A stretch of 64,000 bases of DNA from Rotaria macrura (taxonomy: Eukaryota > Rotifera > Eurotatoria > Philodinida > Philodinidae), in the NCBI GenBank assembly GCA_900239685.1, contig OENT01000839.1, forward strand, positions 1 to 64,000. Reading direction: 5' to 3'. Of the stretch, positions 48,914 to 60,506 are shown piece by piece. The first letter of the stretch is position 1, and each line of letters opens with the position of its first letter. Position numbers and translations under genes: made by a program. The notes under the pieces were generated by a model that saw only the letters and a program-made list of their open reading frames with translations, was not told the origin of the DNA and did not search any database.

Positions 48914-51900
48914 GTATGTTATGGTCGGAAGAAGGTGTAACTGTGATCAGTGGTAAAGATGCAAGAAAAGATTTTTCTCAACTTCGATGTCCCGCCGGAT
49001 TGTTTATTGATTCGAGTGATAGTGTATACGTTACTGATGCTTTCAATGGTCGAATTATAAAATGGGAGCAAGGTGGTTCACAAGGTACTATTGTAGCTGG
49101 ATTCCATGAGGGACAATTGAAACAACCGACTAGTGTCATCGTTGATTGCGACGGTACATTGTTTATCACAGATGGATCTAGTGGTGAAATTGGTCGAATT
49201 ATACGTTGGAGGAGAGGAGCTAAGTCGGGTGAAACACTTTTCTCTTCGAATGCTTATCTAACGGGCATTAGTTTTGATCCTAGTCAAGAATATTATTATG
49301 TTGCACATTGTGAAGAACATTGTATTATGAAATATGATAAGCATGGTGCAGCTGAAGGAACGATCGTCGCTGGTGGAAACGGGCAAGGATCTAAACTCTA
49401 TCAACTTGATTCTCGTATGTTGAATATTATGTGAAATTCAATCGACCTCATACAAGAGCAAACTTGCTTAAATTAGACCACTAATCAGATTTCATATAGC
49501 TCACTCAGATGTTAGATTTCATTTTAGAATCAAATATTTCGAAAAGCGGAAGCCTCATAATTCGTTTTCTCCTGACTAAAAAATCCGCTTCTTAGAAAAT
49601 TCTGCAAACTTTTTGAGATCTCGAAAGCCTATATCAAACATGAGGATACTCGAACGGTCAGATAGACTTCGAAATATAATGCTATGCCGATGAATTGGCG
49701 AGATGAATAATTATTTAAGTGCAGTGAAACGTATAGATTACATTAACTCGAGCTTACTACAAGAGGAAAGATTATTTATCTAACTTATATATATATATGA
49801 GTAGGGATCTACAAAATGACGTTTCTTCGGTCCCGGCCCAGTCACTTTCTTTAGTGAACTTGGTTCTGAGTTGGATCAAAATTTTTCAGCGGTGCAAACT
49901 CCTGTCGCAATATAGTTTTTTATAGCCTCGGCTTCCCATTTTCTTCGCTTAAATCAACGCCGTTCTTTCAAAATTAGGTCTAAATTGTTAGAATCAAGTG
50001 TTTGTTCCCATGTATTAGTAAAGTTGCTTTTTAAAACTTTCGAAGCTACAATAGCAACACTACTCTATTCATACTAGACACAGGCGAGTAACGACAAAAA
50101 TGATACAATCAAAAGAGCAATTAAATTACTATTGAATCGAATTGATTAATATTTCATACCGATTCATCGATTCAAAAGCTTAGACAAGGCTTCAAAATAG
50201 TCTCGATTCTTGAAATCAGAATCAATATACGTGCAAGAATTATCGGCATTGTGAATAAGAACGGTCGATTTCCCGACTTTCTGAGTCATCAGAAAAAAAT
50301 AAAACATGAAAATGCATACTATAGCTCGACATAAAAAAACGGTCGGAGCCAACTAAAAATTTCAGTCCTGGTCTCTGTACCGGTAATATCAAAACTTTAG
50401 TCCCCGTCCGGGGGCTACTTTACAGGTCCCTACATATGAGTCACAATCAACTTCCGCATAGACATTGCCGAATGTTTGTCGTTCGATTTCTTTATGTTAA
50501 TGTTGGAATGGAAAAACTTAGAAACTTTGCATGAAAACCATATGAAAAAATATTCTCTATCCAGAAAAGACGAGCTTCGGAAACAAATTAATTGTTGCTT
50601 GGTTTACTGGGAGTACGATAAGTCGAACTAATTGACCACTACTGTTGTATTGAGATCAAAACTAGCCAATCACATTTATTTTTAATTTTTCCATCGACCG
50701 ATAGGATATTAATTCCGCTACAGAAAGCATGTCTCTTGAAATCCGCTGAGTTTGTTTCCCTGAATTTTTGTTGGCTTGCAACTACGTGTTCACATCCATG
50801 GAGATGATATACAAAGTGCTATCAAATATAACAGAGATTGAGTTGTTCCAACTCCTTCTCATCTGCATTCTTAGATACATTTTTTCAATTTTCCTATGGA
50901 AAGATCGGTTGAAGACAAACAATAATATTTCGTCGAAAACATTTCTTTTAAGCGAATATCGAATAGTAGGGAGCTAAATGCCAGAGTGTCGAAATACGAA
51001 CAGTGTACCATGTTTGGGAGATTGGTTCATCTTTCTTGTAAGAACAGTCTGCATTAATGTTTGAATGCTCTTTGACAGTGATAAATAAAGCACTCGTAGT
51101 TTTGTTGCTTTAATTAGCATCGTGGCTTAACATAGATAACGTAATACTTGAAGTTAAGCATGAGGTCTTGAAACTGATTGGTTTTTACTTTTTACCTCAA
51201 AGATCTGTTGAATCAGTGTGTTCTTAAACTAAAATCAGCAAGTATAGCCAAAGTCTTAAATGAAAGTGGATTATTCAATATCGAAATGAGCATTGACACG
51301 GAAGAACCGTCAATGAATGAGTAGCGGTACTCGTTGATCAAATAGGTCTTCTATGTACCCAGTATCCAAGAGAAGAACATTCTTGATACCATAAGAATCT
51401 GCTGACCTTAAAACGAATTGGACCATTTCTTAACGAGCCAAAAATTTCTTCATTTGGGCACATGTTCCGTAAAAAAATTACTTTTTTTAGTGTGTTTATC
51501 TAGTGAAATTAAAGGGAAAACAATTCAGATCGCCGAAAAACACAGAAGTAATGCCTAGCTTTTAGATCTGGCTTGTTTTATCTTTGTATAAAAGTCTGGA
51601 AAGACTATCAAACAGTTTTCTGCAGTTAAATAGAATCTACAATGTGCATTGCATCGTAAAGTACGTCAAGAGATCTTTGATGTTTTATTATTGATTGAGG
51701 AGCGCCTTAAAATAAATAAAAATGGGTTCCTAACTTCTTATTATGTGTCTTTGTTTGATGTTCTGTTGGTGATTAAAATAGTCTGAATATCTGTTATATT
51801 TCTTATTTGAATAAAAATGTGATTGAATGAATTCTTCGAAGAACAGATACTCTCTTGAATAATAGACACTGAAGTAGAACTGAGATATTCAGACTCACAT

Positions 51901-52954
51901 AAACACATTGCCTAGCAATGAAAATTAGGGTTTCGGAAAACTTTGAAGTACCGTTCTATTCACAAAATGTTGAGCATTCAACGACTTAACCAGTGAGTCA
52001 CTCTACAAGGATTTCAAATCAAGCGGCAAATTCTTTAATTAGATGTGTTTTCAACTGTTTTCATTCAACCAATAGGATGTTAGTTGAGGACGAGTAGTGA
52101 TGGTAAGAGTAAGGATGTCCCTATCAGTTTCTGGATTCGATTAGAAGTAGTTCACTCTCGGTACGTATCAGTTCAGAATTGAGATAAACGTCCCCATGAT
52201 AGCGCCAACGGCTTGCTTTTGCATTAAAAAAAATCATTCTAATCTCACAGCATTGATTCTTTATCGTCGTTTCTAGTTTATCTTATTTGGCTCATCCACA
52301 CTAATAATCAGTATTTCACAAGTTAAATACTCCTATGTAGCTTTGTTACCACCATTTTAGATTTTTAACTTGTTGGCTACTCTTTGATGAGCCTGAATAT
52401 GAACTCATATAGAGTTGATCTATTCAATCTAAATGACAAACACTTAGATACTTGAAAAAACTCTTTACTCTTTAGCAAGATCGTAAATAGACAGGCCGTT
52501 TCGTAGTTTCAATGAATTAGCTTTTGAATACAATTATTCCTAATTTTTTATCTTTCGTTTAGCTTATGATATATCAATTGATCAAAATTGTGCCATCTAC
52601 ATATCAGATCTTGAAAATCATCGAATCGTTAAATGGAACGAAAGTGAAAAAGAAGGAACGATTATTGCAGGTGGCAACCATGACGAAAATGATTGGGATA
52701 ACTTAAACTGTGCAATGGGAATTTCGGTTGACAGTCTCGGTTCAGTGTATACAGTTGATGCTGAAAGTCATAGAGTATTAGGTTTTCTAGATAATAGTTA
52801 TGAACAAATGAGAGTAATCGCTGGTGGCTATGGACAAGGTTGTGCGCCAAATCAATTGTTTCATCCGACTGATTTAGCATTTGATAGTATGAGAAACTTA
52901 TATGTATCCGATTGTGCAAATAATCGAGTACAAATGTTTAGGCGTGAAGAATAA
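48914..52954 (+). CDS. NHL-repeat beta-propeller protein, 3' two exons (5' end missing)
   Basis: Exons are 48914-49414 and 52563-52954 (GT-AG; donor GTATGT, acceptor TCTTTCGTTTAG), joined in phase, giving about 297 codons to TAA 52952. About six blades of the NHL type are visible. Examples are LFIDSSDSVYVTDAFNGRI.KW, VIVDCDGTLFITD, ISIDQNCAIYISDLENHRIVKW and LAFDSMRNLYVSDCANNRVQ. The linkers QGTIVAGG and GTIVAGGNGQG are the hallmark of the large bdelloid NHL families. Exon 1 begins in mid-codon right after an acceptor, so an upstream exon, probably with signal or membrane sequence, exists but was not found. The propeller probably binds a partner, possibly outside the cell. Ligand unknown. Confidence 0.82.
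49415..52562 (+). other. Intron (3.1 kb) between NHL exons
   Basis: It contains the hAT-like element 49802-50432. The remaining 2.1 kb (50441-52562) is AT-rich with ORFs under 70 codons and no recognised motif. Confidence 0.75.
49802..50432. mobile_element. hAT-like element with GGTCCCGG words
   Basis: The left end TAGGGATCTACAAAATGAC and the complement of the right end, TAGGGACCTGTAAAGTAGC, are terminal inverted repeats. An 8-bp duplication with one mismatch flanks it: TATATGAG (49794-49801) and CATATGAG (50433-50440). Near the ends, variants of GGTCCCGGCC and CCCCGTCCGGGGG recur. These are GC-rich islands in AT-rich DNA. No transposase; a 62-codon minus ORF inside (50164-50352) is not recognised. 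Confidence 0.75.
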
Positions 52955-53352
52955 AATGATGAATTGATTCTCAATGTAAATATTTTTAATCAAACTGTTT
53001 CTATATTTTGATTGGTAATGATAATGGCTTCGCTAGTATTTTTTGTTACCTCTACAGTTCAACTAATAAAAATGTAAAATATTACCGTTTTCAGATGTTA
53101 TATAAAAAATCTGCGATTTATATAATTTCTTAGGAATGCACCAGTTTGAGTAACTTGAGTAACAAGATACCTGGTTTAATCATGAAACTATCTTGAGAAT
53201 GTTAGAATCTTTTTCTAACGAGCTTATTTTCCTAAATGCAATCGTAGAAAGATACTAAGTAGCAGTTGTATCTACATTTTTGTATCATACCATTGTTTTG
53301 ATATCTTTTCCGTTTCAACTTATTAGCATAGTTGCTTTTTTCAAGCTGTTCC
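52955..53352. other. 3' flank of the NHL gene
   Basis: AATAAA at 53065-53070, about 110 bp after the stop codon, is a plausible poly(A) signal. Nothing else supported. Confidence 0.5.
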
Positions 53353-54167
53353 TTTCGATGAAGACTAGTCAGGGCTGCTAGCGGAATAGATCCACTCTAA
53401 TGGACTTTGAAAACTTGAAACTCATACCTCTTACATATCATTTTGCACTCGGCTTCGTAACTTTGTGTTTTGTGTTGAACCCATAATGTCTCTCACCCCT
53501 CAAGGAAAGGAAGAAAATGCAATTCTGAGGAATACTTTTCTTTCATGCACCAAGCATCAGTTTCAGCTCTGCTACTTGTGTTAAGTCTAAGAACTCATTA
53601 CTTTTGATCCAAATGATTGCTTTTTAAAATTTCAATCTTTGTGGATCTATCAGTAACACCAGATATCCCTTTTTATGCCATATCCTAAATTGAGACAATG
53701 TATGAGGATTTGTACCATGTCAATCTCCCAAAATTTGTTTCTTCATAATATAAGATCAATTATTCATTTCTGGTAAAAACCACGAGAATTCCTGACATGA
53801 GCTTTCGTTCTTGCGGGAAAACAGCCTGATTTCGAGCAGACATTAATCTTTCAAGAATAGTGAGAAATTTCGAAAAGCAAAGCCTGTTCTTTTTTGCACT
53901 TCGTCATGATTCATCGCAAAGGTATACGATATTGAATAATATCGCTGGGAAATTTATAATGGATAGACTCTCTGAATGAGAATCACACAGCGTAAATGCC
54001 TTACTTAACATTTGGGAGCCTCAAAATTTGCTTAGTGCACCAGAACTTTCAAATATAGTTAAAACGGTAGAGTTTTCAATGATGAGTAAGAGATAAGAGT
54101 TTCAAGTTTTCAAAGTCAATTAGAGCGGATCTATTCTGCTAGCATCCCTGATTAATCTTCATCGAAA
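53353..54167. mobile_element. Inverted-repeat element with about 95-bp arms
   Basis: The left arm starts TTTCGATGAAGACTAGTCAG and continues GGCTGCTAGCGGAATAGATC and ACTTTGAAAACTTGAAACTC. The right arm is its complement with few differences (TTTCGATGAAGATTAATCAG from 54167). The inner CAGGG(C/A)TGCTAGC is hAT-like, but the repeat extends beyond it and no clean 8-bp duplication was found. The centre (53450-54075) holds no recognised gene. Confidence 0.6.
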
Positions 54168-54921
54168 CGAACGGTTTGGTAAAGTCATATGCTAATAAGT
54201 TGAAAATAAAAAGATGTCAAAACAATAGTAGGGTACAAAAATGTATGCATGGTTACCAGTATCTTTATACGCTTACATTTGTGAGAATAAACTCGTTAGA
54301 AAAAAATGTCGAACAATCTTCAGTAGTGTCCAAACTTCCGAAAAAGCAAGTTTCCGTACCACAAACAAATTCCTCGACTATGATAAAGATGTCTTTTCCC
54401 AAACAAAGCCACTCATAAGAAGTAAATTTTGAAAATTACAAAGAAATTAAGGAAAGTACGAAAACGTCCATATCACTATATTTGAACATGTCTATCTATA
54501 CTCTAAGAAGGAGAACAAAGCCATATCCTGAAAATCACGAGGTATTTTGTAAATTACCGTACTATTTTGGCAATTGCCGACATTGAAAAGTGATTTCCAC
54601 AATTTCTAAATTTTCTACAATTTCTCTGGGTAGGATCTATATCTTCTTATAGATTAGATAGAAATGCTCAGAATACAATCGTATGGAACTTTTTGCAATT
54701 GCTTTCGTAATTTCTGAAATACAGTCATCATTTCTAAAATTCGTCTAATCTTTTAGGATGTAGTCTTCTTCATACAGACAGAGTATGTAGATATGGTCAA
54801 CATGTATTCATATAAAAAAATTTCCGTAATCTCTTGATAACTATCATATTTGTTTAGTACTGTATACTCGAGAATTTTAACTTCGCCAGCAATTCCATTG
54901 TAAAAGAAATTTAGCTTTTTC

Positions 54922-55618
54922 TAGCGGTGCAACCAAAGGGGAAACAGCAGATTTCTGATTTCTTGATGTTTTTGGTTTTTCGATTTGAGATTGATTTAAA
55001 ATCAAATAAATCAGCTATTTCCTCTTTGGGTACAACAAATCTTTAATGGATTTGGGGTTTGTCACCAAATCTCTGAGATTTGGACTTGGATTTGATTTTG
55101 ATTTCTGGATTTGGTGTATGTTTAGAACTGAGTTCCTAGCTGTGGATTTCGTCTAAATTTGGATCACAGGATTGTTTATCTTACTTTTTTCAGCTTAGAT
55201 TTGGGATTCGAGATTGGTGATACGTTTGGGGTTTGGGTTTGGGTTTGGGTCCTAGATTTGGATTTGGACTTAGGATCTGTTTTCGATCTCATATCAGTCA
55301 AATTTTGCAGTCGTGCTATATAGAAACCGAATCCCAATCCCGAATCCTACCCAAATCCTAACCATAATGGTACAGCCCAAATCCCAAATCAAAATCTAAG
55401 ACACAAATCTAAATCTGAACCCAAATCTGTATCAAATCTAAACAGTTTTATAATAAACTCTAAGACTTCATACTGTTCTCTCGCTTCTGAGATTTTATCT
55501 TGAAAAATCTCATCAGATTTGGACAATTTAAGACCAAACCCAAATCCAAATCTCAGTCGAGAACAAATCCAAATCTATTTACACCAAACCCCTAGGCCTT
55601 GGATTTTTTGCACCCCTA
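54922..55618. mobile_element. hAT-like palindromic element with GGATTTGG words and a nested small palindrome
   Basis: Ends are TAGCGGTGCAA (54922) and TTGCACCCCTA-type (ending 55618), with an 8-bp duplication carrying one mismatch (GCTTTTTC, 54914-54921; ACTTTTTC, 55619-55626). The left half repeats GGATTTGGACTTGG and GGGTTTGG; the right half its complement (CCCAAATCC). Compared with its paralogue at 43262 it has about 100 extra bases near the left end (about 54932-55030). These start CCAAAGGGGAAACAGC and end with the near-complement GCTATTTCCTCTTTGG, a nested palindrome. Confidence 0.8.
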
Positions 55619-55626
55619 ACTTTTTC

Positions 55627-57193
55627 GGAAGTTTGAATATACCTAATATATTCGTGCATTGTCCGAGGGCCTGATTAAGATCAAAATGGAATCGCACTTG
55701 TGGGTAACTCCAACGTAACTTTAAAAATTTTTTTAATTAAAAGAATTAAAACAAAATTAAAAATGAGAAAAAAATTATGTTTTAAAAGAATTTCAAGTTA
55801 CAACAAAAGCAATTTGATAACATAGAAGAATCGAAAAATGCTTGAAAATTGAAAAAAGATGTTGTCATACACAATTTCAATGATAGTGGGAAACCATATC
55901 CTGCGATTGGAATTGATAACCCTCAAAAATTTTCAGGATTCCTGGTTTGATAATAAAAAGACGACATTATAAGAATACATTCCTCATCAGCTGCACTATA
56001 GAATGAAGTATGACCTAGAATTGCCGCAAGGACTTCATTTTATACGGTCATCCTATGTATAATTTTCAGTCCTAAGTGAAACCAATTAGAAGTAATAACG
56101 AAAATTTATGATTTTTTCATGTCGTATATTGCCAATCACAATACGATTGAAGCAGTGTACTTACGTTGATGTGCGTCGTAGCAACTGTAGTTCCACATAG
56201 CTTTGTATTATGCTGAATTTGTTGTAGTAGTTAAGAAGGTGGTGACATGGGTCCCGAAGAGATCAATCAGTGTTAGTTCCGATCTGCATTTCTTTCTTGA
56301 AACAAAACCTTCACGTTTATTCATACGCGAAAGAAATCCAAATCTTTGTAATATTTTGCATTGCACTTTACACCTTTGTTTCTATTATCTGTTCTTTATC
56401 TAAATGTTGTCAACACACAATGTCTCGATATTGACAGCTAGTAGTTGTCAACTACGATTTATTAAAAGAGATAGCCGCTCATAATACAGCGTAAAAATAA
56501 ATGTAGATCAATTGCAGTTAACAAAATACAAAAACGTTTTCTTGCAAGCATCAAAAAAGATGAGCTAAATGAATTCATACACTTTTTCAATATACAAATT
56601 CATTCAATTGAACTATTGAAGCAGATGTGGACACATTTAATCGTTCTGAAATTGATTTTTGAATTCAATGCAAATGGTTAGGTGCTAATTAGAACGAAAG
56701 AAGACAACGTTTTTTTTCCTAAGAATATTTCTACATCGTCTCAAACTCATTCATCAACGTCTTTGATCTATTCTTGAGTGATTTTCTAGTGAACATCGAA
56801 TAGAGTCATCCCATTTTGCAGAAGTCATAGCTCCTTATTTTGTCTAAATTAGAGCGGAAATGAAATCAATCTCAATGCGAATAGTATGGTTTTGAGTATT
56901 TTCTGCTCTGATCAAGAGGGATTTAAGACTGAGAAAAGAGAATTCTATAATAGGTAAATAGGAACGGTGAATAGTACGTTCTTCGGAGTCGAGAACGTAG
57001 TCTTCTCGGTTATGAACGCATAAAGAAAAGTATGGGCTGAGTTCTTAACCCTGATCCGTCTAAGTATAGAGCTATCACCTGTTGTCTACCTGGGATCCAT
57101 GTGAAGTCCAAGTCGATAAAATAGGTGGAATCTACTTAGTAAGTAATATTCTATATTACTATTGATTAGTCTATGATTCGGCCCTTATAGCAT
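55627..57193. other. AT-rich spacer
   Basis: No gene or element ends recognised. An A-rich tract lies around 55728-55860. A 66-codon ORF at 56203-56403 has no motif. Confidence 0.4.
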
Positions 57194-57634
57194 TCATTGT
57201 CTTCCAGATCGTGCCATAAATATTTTTATTTCTGACTTTTCCAGCTGTTGCTCACGCTTAGCCCGATGTCTATGCGGTTCTTCGTTACTAGCGCTTCCAT
57301 ATTCGACGCAACTTGTATCAGATTCATCATCCGAATCTTTTTCAACCGTGACAGGATCTTCTGATTGATCGGTACTATCTTGACGTGTATGAAGCACTTC
57401 AGAATCTTCGGAGTCATTATCCAACTCATCGTATTTGTCGTCAGACTCCCTGTAGAAGTATTCAGCGCATTCATGCCAATGTTTTGGTTGATTAGGACAG
57501 ACTCGTTTCTTCAAGGTCATATCTTGTTTGAATATAGTAGTATGAGATGCAGTGAGCCTGTTTACCCGATTGTGCCAAGGGGCTTTAGTACATAGACTTC
57601 CACGTGAATGACACAACGACAAGGGATGTCTCAC
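57194..57634 (-). CDS. Acidic ORF, unrecognised, possibly retroelement-derived
   Basis: The 146-codon minus frame has a Cys/His-containing N-terminal part (KRVCPNQPKHWHECAEYF). It is followed by a strongly acidic middle (DDKYDELDNDSEDSE, KDSDDESDTS) and a basic end (RHRAKREQQ). It is the longest open frame in its neighbourhood, and its composition is unlike random AT-rich translation. The nearby pyrimidine-rich block and paired GGRGTCCGG motifs suggest a retroelement context. No diagnostic domain is visible and the start is uncertain. Confidence 0.25.
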   Translation of the reverse strand: MRHPLSLCHSRGSLCTKAPWHNRVNRLTASHTTIFKQDMTLKKRVCPNQPKHWHECAEYFYRESDDKYDELDNDSEDSEVLHTRQDSTDQSEDPVTVEKDSDDESDTSCVEYGSASNEEPHRHRAKREQQLEKSEIKIFMARSGRQ

Positions 57635-57639
57635 TTCCG

Positions 57640-58070
57640 CCTACACTAGCGGTGGACGTTCATCGACTCTATGTACCATCCTAGTTGATACAGGGCATCT
57701 TCCTTTTCCTCCTCTTTCTCTTATCGCTATTTTCCTCTAGTCGTCGCTTTTCTCTATTTCACTCTCTTCTATTCATTTTCTCGCTGGACCACTATTTTCT
57801 CACTCTCTTGCTCTCTTATTCTTACGGAAACTGTCTCTCTCTGACAATCGGAGGGAAGAAAATGGAGCGAAGAGACACGGGATAGTATTGGATTTAGTGA
57901 GCAGATTCTTAGGAGTTGTAGTTGGAGTAAGTTGTAATCAGAACGAGCTAGAAGTAGCGTTTGTGTGCCTATTCAATTGTAGTTGTAGTCTGTATGGGTT
58001 AGAAGTAATTTGTGTGTCTCTTGTCCTCAATAAAAGAACTATAACTCACGTATACGAAAAAGGAGTGGAT
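57640..58070. repeat. Pyrimidine-rich block, possible degenerate LTR
   Basis: About 130 bases at 57700-57840 are nearly all T/C on the + strand. They are followed by a G/T-rich stretch and AATAAAAGAAC (58028-58038), then ACTCACGTATACG. The order resembles 37800-38230 (pyrimidine block, then TACTTACGTATACC). No TG..CA ends or target duplication could be fixed, so this is only suggestive. Confidence 0.22.
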
Positions 58071-59616
58071 CTCTATTCTCCTCATATTTCTCTCATATCA
58101 TCCTCTTCATATCTCATCTCATTCTATTGTTTCCTCATTTTCTCACTCTTGCTCTCTTCATATTCAAGCACTCTTTTTCGCTACACCGATGATGATGCTC
58201 AATTATTTATATGAGAGTCATGACGTTCCAGAAAGAAACAGAAAGTTAGTGACATTTTTCTAATGTACTAGATGGAGTCTTCTAAAATCATCTTCTTCTA
58301 TAATTTACTATAGAAAGCGCTAGAATATTCTTAAAGGACTAGTCAAATAGATATAGAATATAATAATGTACAAGTTATAGTCGAAGAATAAGCATAAATT
58401 CAGTGTGTCATACCGTGGGGTACATCCGGACTCCAGTTGGGCAACAAGCATTCGTTTACAGTTCGAGATATAGTTTATCAAACAAAAACCGACTCGAAGC
58501 AAACAAATGATGCCCGCATCATATTCTACTACTCTTCACTAGATCACATATAGAGAGTCACGATATGATCTAACGTTGTGGCCCAATAGTATTAAAATGA
58601 AATAGAGTGGGGCCCAGCCGGACCCCAGGTAGGTGAATCAGGATTAACGTACAAAACATTTTTCAACAGTCTGATAAATGCATTCACTGTCATTGTTTTG
58701 TTTTTGAAAATTTCTTCATTCGGTCATAGTTGCTCGATCCAATACGCCAAGATTTACAACAGAGATCTAACTGGAAATACCTTTTATGAAATATTAGTCA
58801 GCATAGAGTACGAGTCTTTAGCTAAATATGAGCATAGTCTGAAAATACACTTTACTAGCACGTCATAACTTTTTGGTTCCTTCAAGTTAAGACTGATGTA
58901 AAAAAATCATCTCCAGTTCAAAGGAATGAAACAGTAATGTGTTGTTACAAGTGATTCTTCTATCTGATCATCTCTAGTGTTCACTAACATGAGCAACCAA
59001 AGAATCAATTCTTTAAATATTGATAAAAATCATGTGATCAATTATATTCGTCAGTCTTTCCAATGAAAACAGTGAAAACGAAAGAAAATTATATTTTGCA
59101 AGAAAATGAACCATTTCAGTGATGCGACGGTATCAGTGTTACAAACGAAGATCCACAGAGTTTTATTGATAAGAAATCTGTCAATCTATGATTCAGTTGC
59201 AAAGTATTTTCATATTTAAAACATCGATAAATAATTATTTTGGAAAAGTATCTAAAGTTGATGAATCTTTTACATGTTACAAACAATCACTTTCGATACT
59301 GCCGTGCAAAAAACATCACATTTTTCCCATTATTTAATCTATACATATATAAGAGCAATACTTCAAGAATAAGCTACCGAAGTGTTGGTTTTGATGATTA
59401 TAGGTTTGGTTTTCCATGATCTTCGTTTCATGGGCAGCATTCTTGCCAAAAGTTGAGTTGAAGAGTATGCGCTCCATCCAACTTTGCATTACTCTAAATT
59501 ATCATAAGTTTTGTTGCTTCATAGTGGATTTCATACAGTTTCAAGGTACATAATTAACTGATCTTCTCATTTCAAAATTTCGGGATAGATATAGGAGATT
59601 CAAGTCGAATTCTTAC
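58071..59616. other. AT-rich spacer with a repeated GGGTCCGG motif
   Basis: On the - strand CTGGAGTCCGGATGTACCCC (within 58409-58437) and CTGGGGTCCGGCTGGGCCCC (within 58607-58633) are two diverged copies of one GC-rich motif about 200 bp apart. No gene recognised. Confidence 0.4.
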
Positions 59617-60266
59617 TAGGGGTGGGAAGTCACCGTTACCGACCCGTTACGTTACCAGGTAACGATAACGGGCCATTACCAGTTACTAAGTAACGGAGTA
59701 ACGGAAAAAATATTCTTGCTATAACTTAGCAGCAAAAGGAATTTAAGAAAAAACAGCGTAATTCTATAAAGGTTGACGAAAGTAAATCGGGGACGGGGAA
59801 TCCGAATCCGCTATCAGAATTGGAAAATATTGAAGTACGTTTTCTGGGCTAAATAAAGGGACTTGAGTGAAACTAAATATGATATCCGCTAATTCTCTCA
59901 AAAATACCTTCCATTAACCGAGAAAAGGTACTTCAATATTTTTGAATTTTGAAAGCGGATTCGGATTCCCCGTCCTCGATTTACTTTCTCAAAAATACCT
60001 TCCCTTAGCCAAGAAAACGTACTTCAATATTTTTGAATTCTGATTGCAGATTCGGATTCCCCGTCCCCGATTTACTTTCGTCAACCTTTATAGAATTGCG
60101 CTGTTTTTTCTAAAATTTGTTTTGCTGCTAAGTTATAGCAAGAATAATTTTTTCCGTTACTCCGTTACCAAGTAACTGGTAACGGGAACAGTTACTCCGT
60201 TACCGGGTAACTGGTAACTTTCCCATTACCGTTACGTTACCAAGTAACGGTAACTTCCCACCCCTA
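59617..60266. mobile_element. hAT-like palindromic element with GGTAACTGGTAACGG words
   Basis: Ends are TAGGGGTGGGAAGT (59617) and ACTTCCCACCCCTA (ending 60266). A perfect 8-bp target duplication, ATTCTTAC, lies at 59609-59616 and 60267-60274. The outer arms are runs of GTAACGG/GGTAACTGGTAAC variants. Inner arms share ATTCTTGCTATAACTTAGCA and GGTTGACGAAAGTAAATCGG, with the complement at about 60070-60160. Inside, CGGATTCGGATTCCCCGTCC occurs twice, with a partial third copy in inverse. No ORF of note. Intact ends imply recent movement. Confidence 0.9.
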
Positions 60267-60274
60267 ATTCTTAC

Positions 60275-60506
60275 TGAATACATAACTATCACTTCAGACA
60301 ATGACAATTACAACTTTAGAATGCTCTTGTACTGGATTACAAAAATTTTCTATCATTATTTTTTAGAATTGATTATTCAGTCAGTGTATGCAAACAAACT
60401 TGAGATATCTTTGGTCGTGTGAAGATCTCCAATAATCACTGGTACTTGAATTCAACCATTTCACATTTGAATCACTAACAAGCATTGTCATGACAAGAAA
60501 AAATAA
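60275..60506. other. Short spacer before the caspase-like pseudogene
   Basis: AT-rich; upstream exons of the pseudogene could have lain here, but nothing recognisable is left. Confidence 0.3.
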
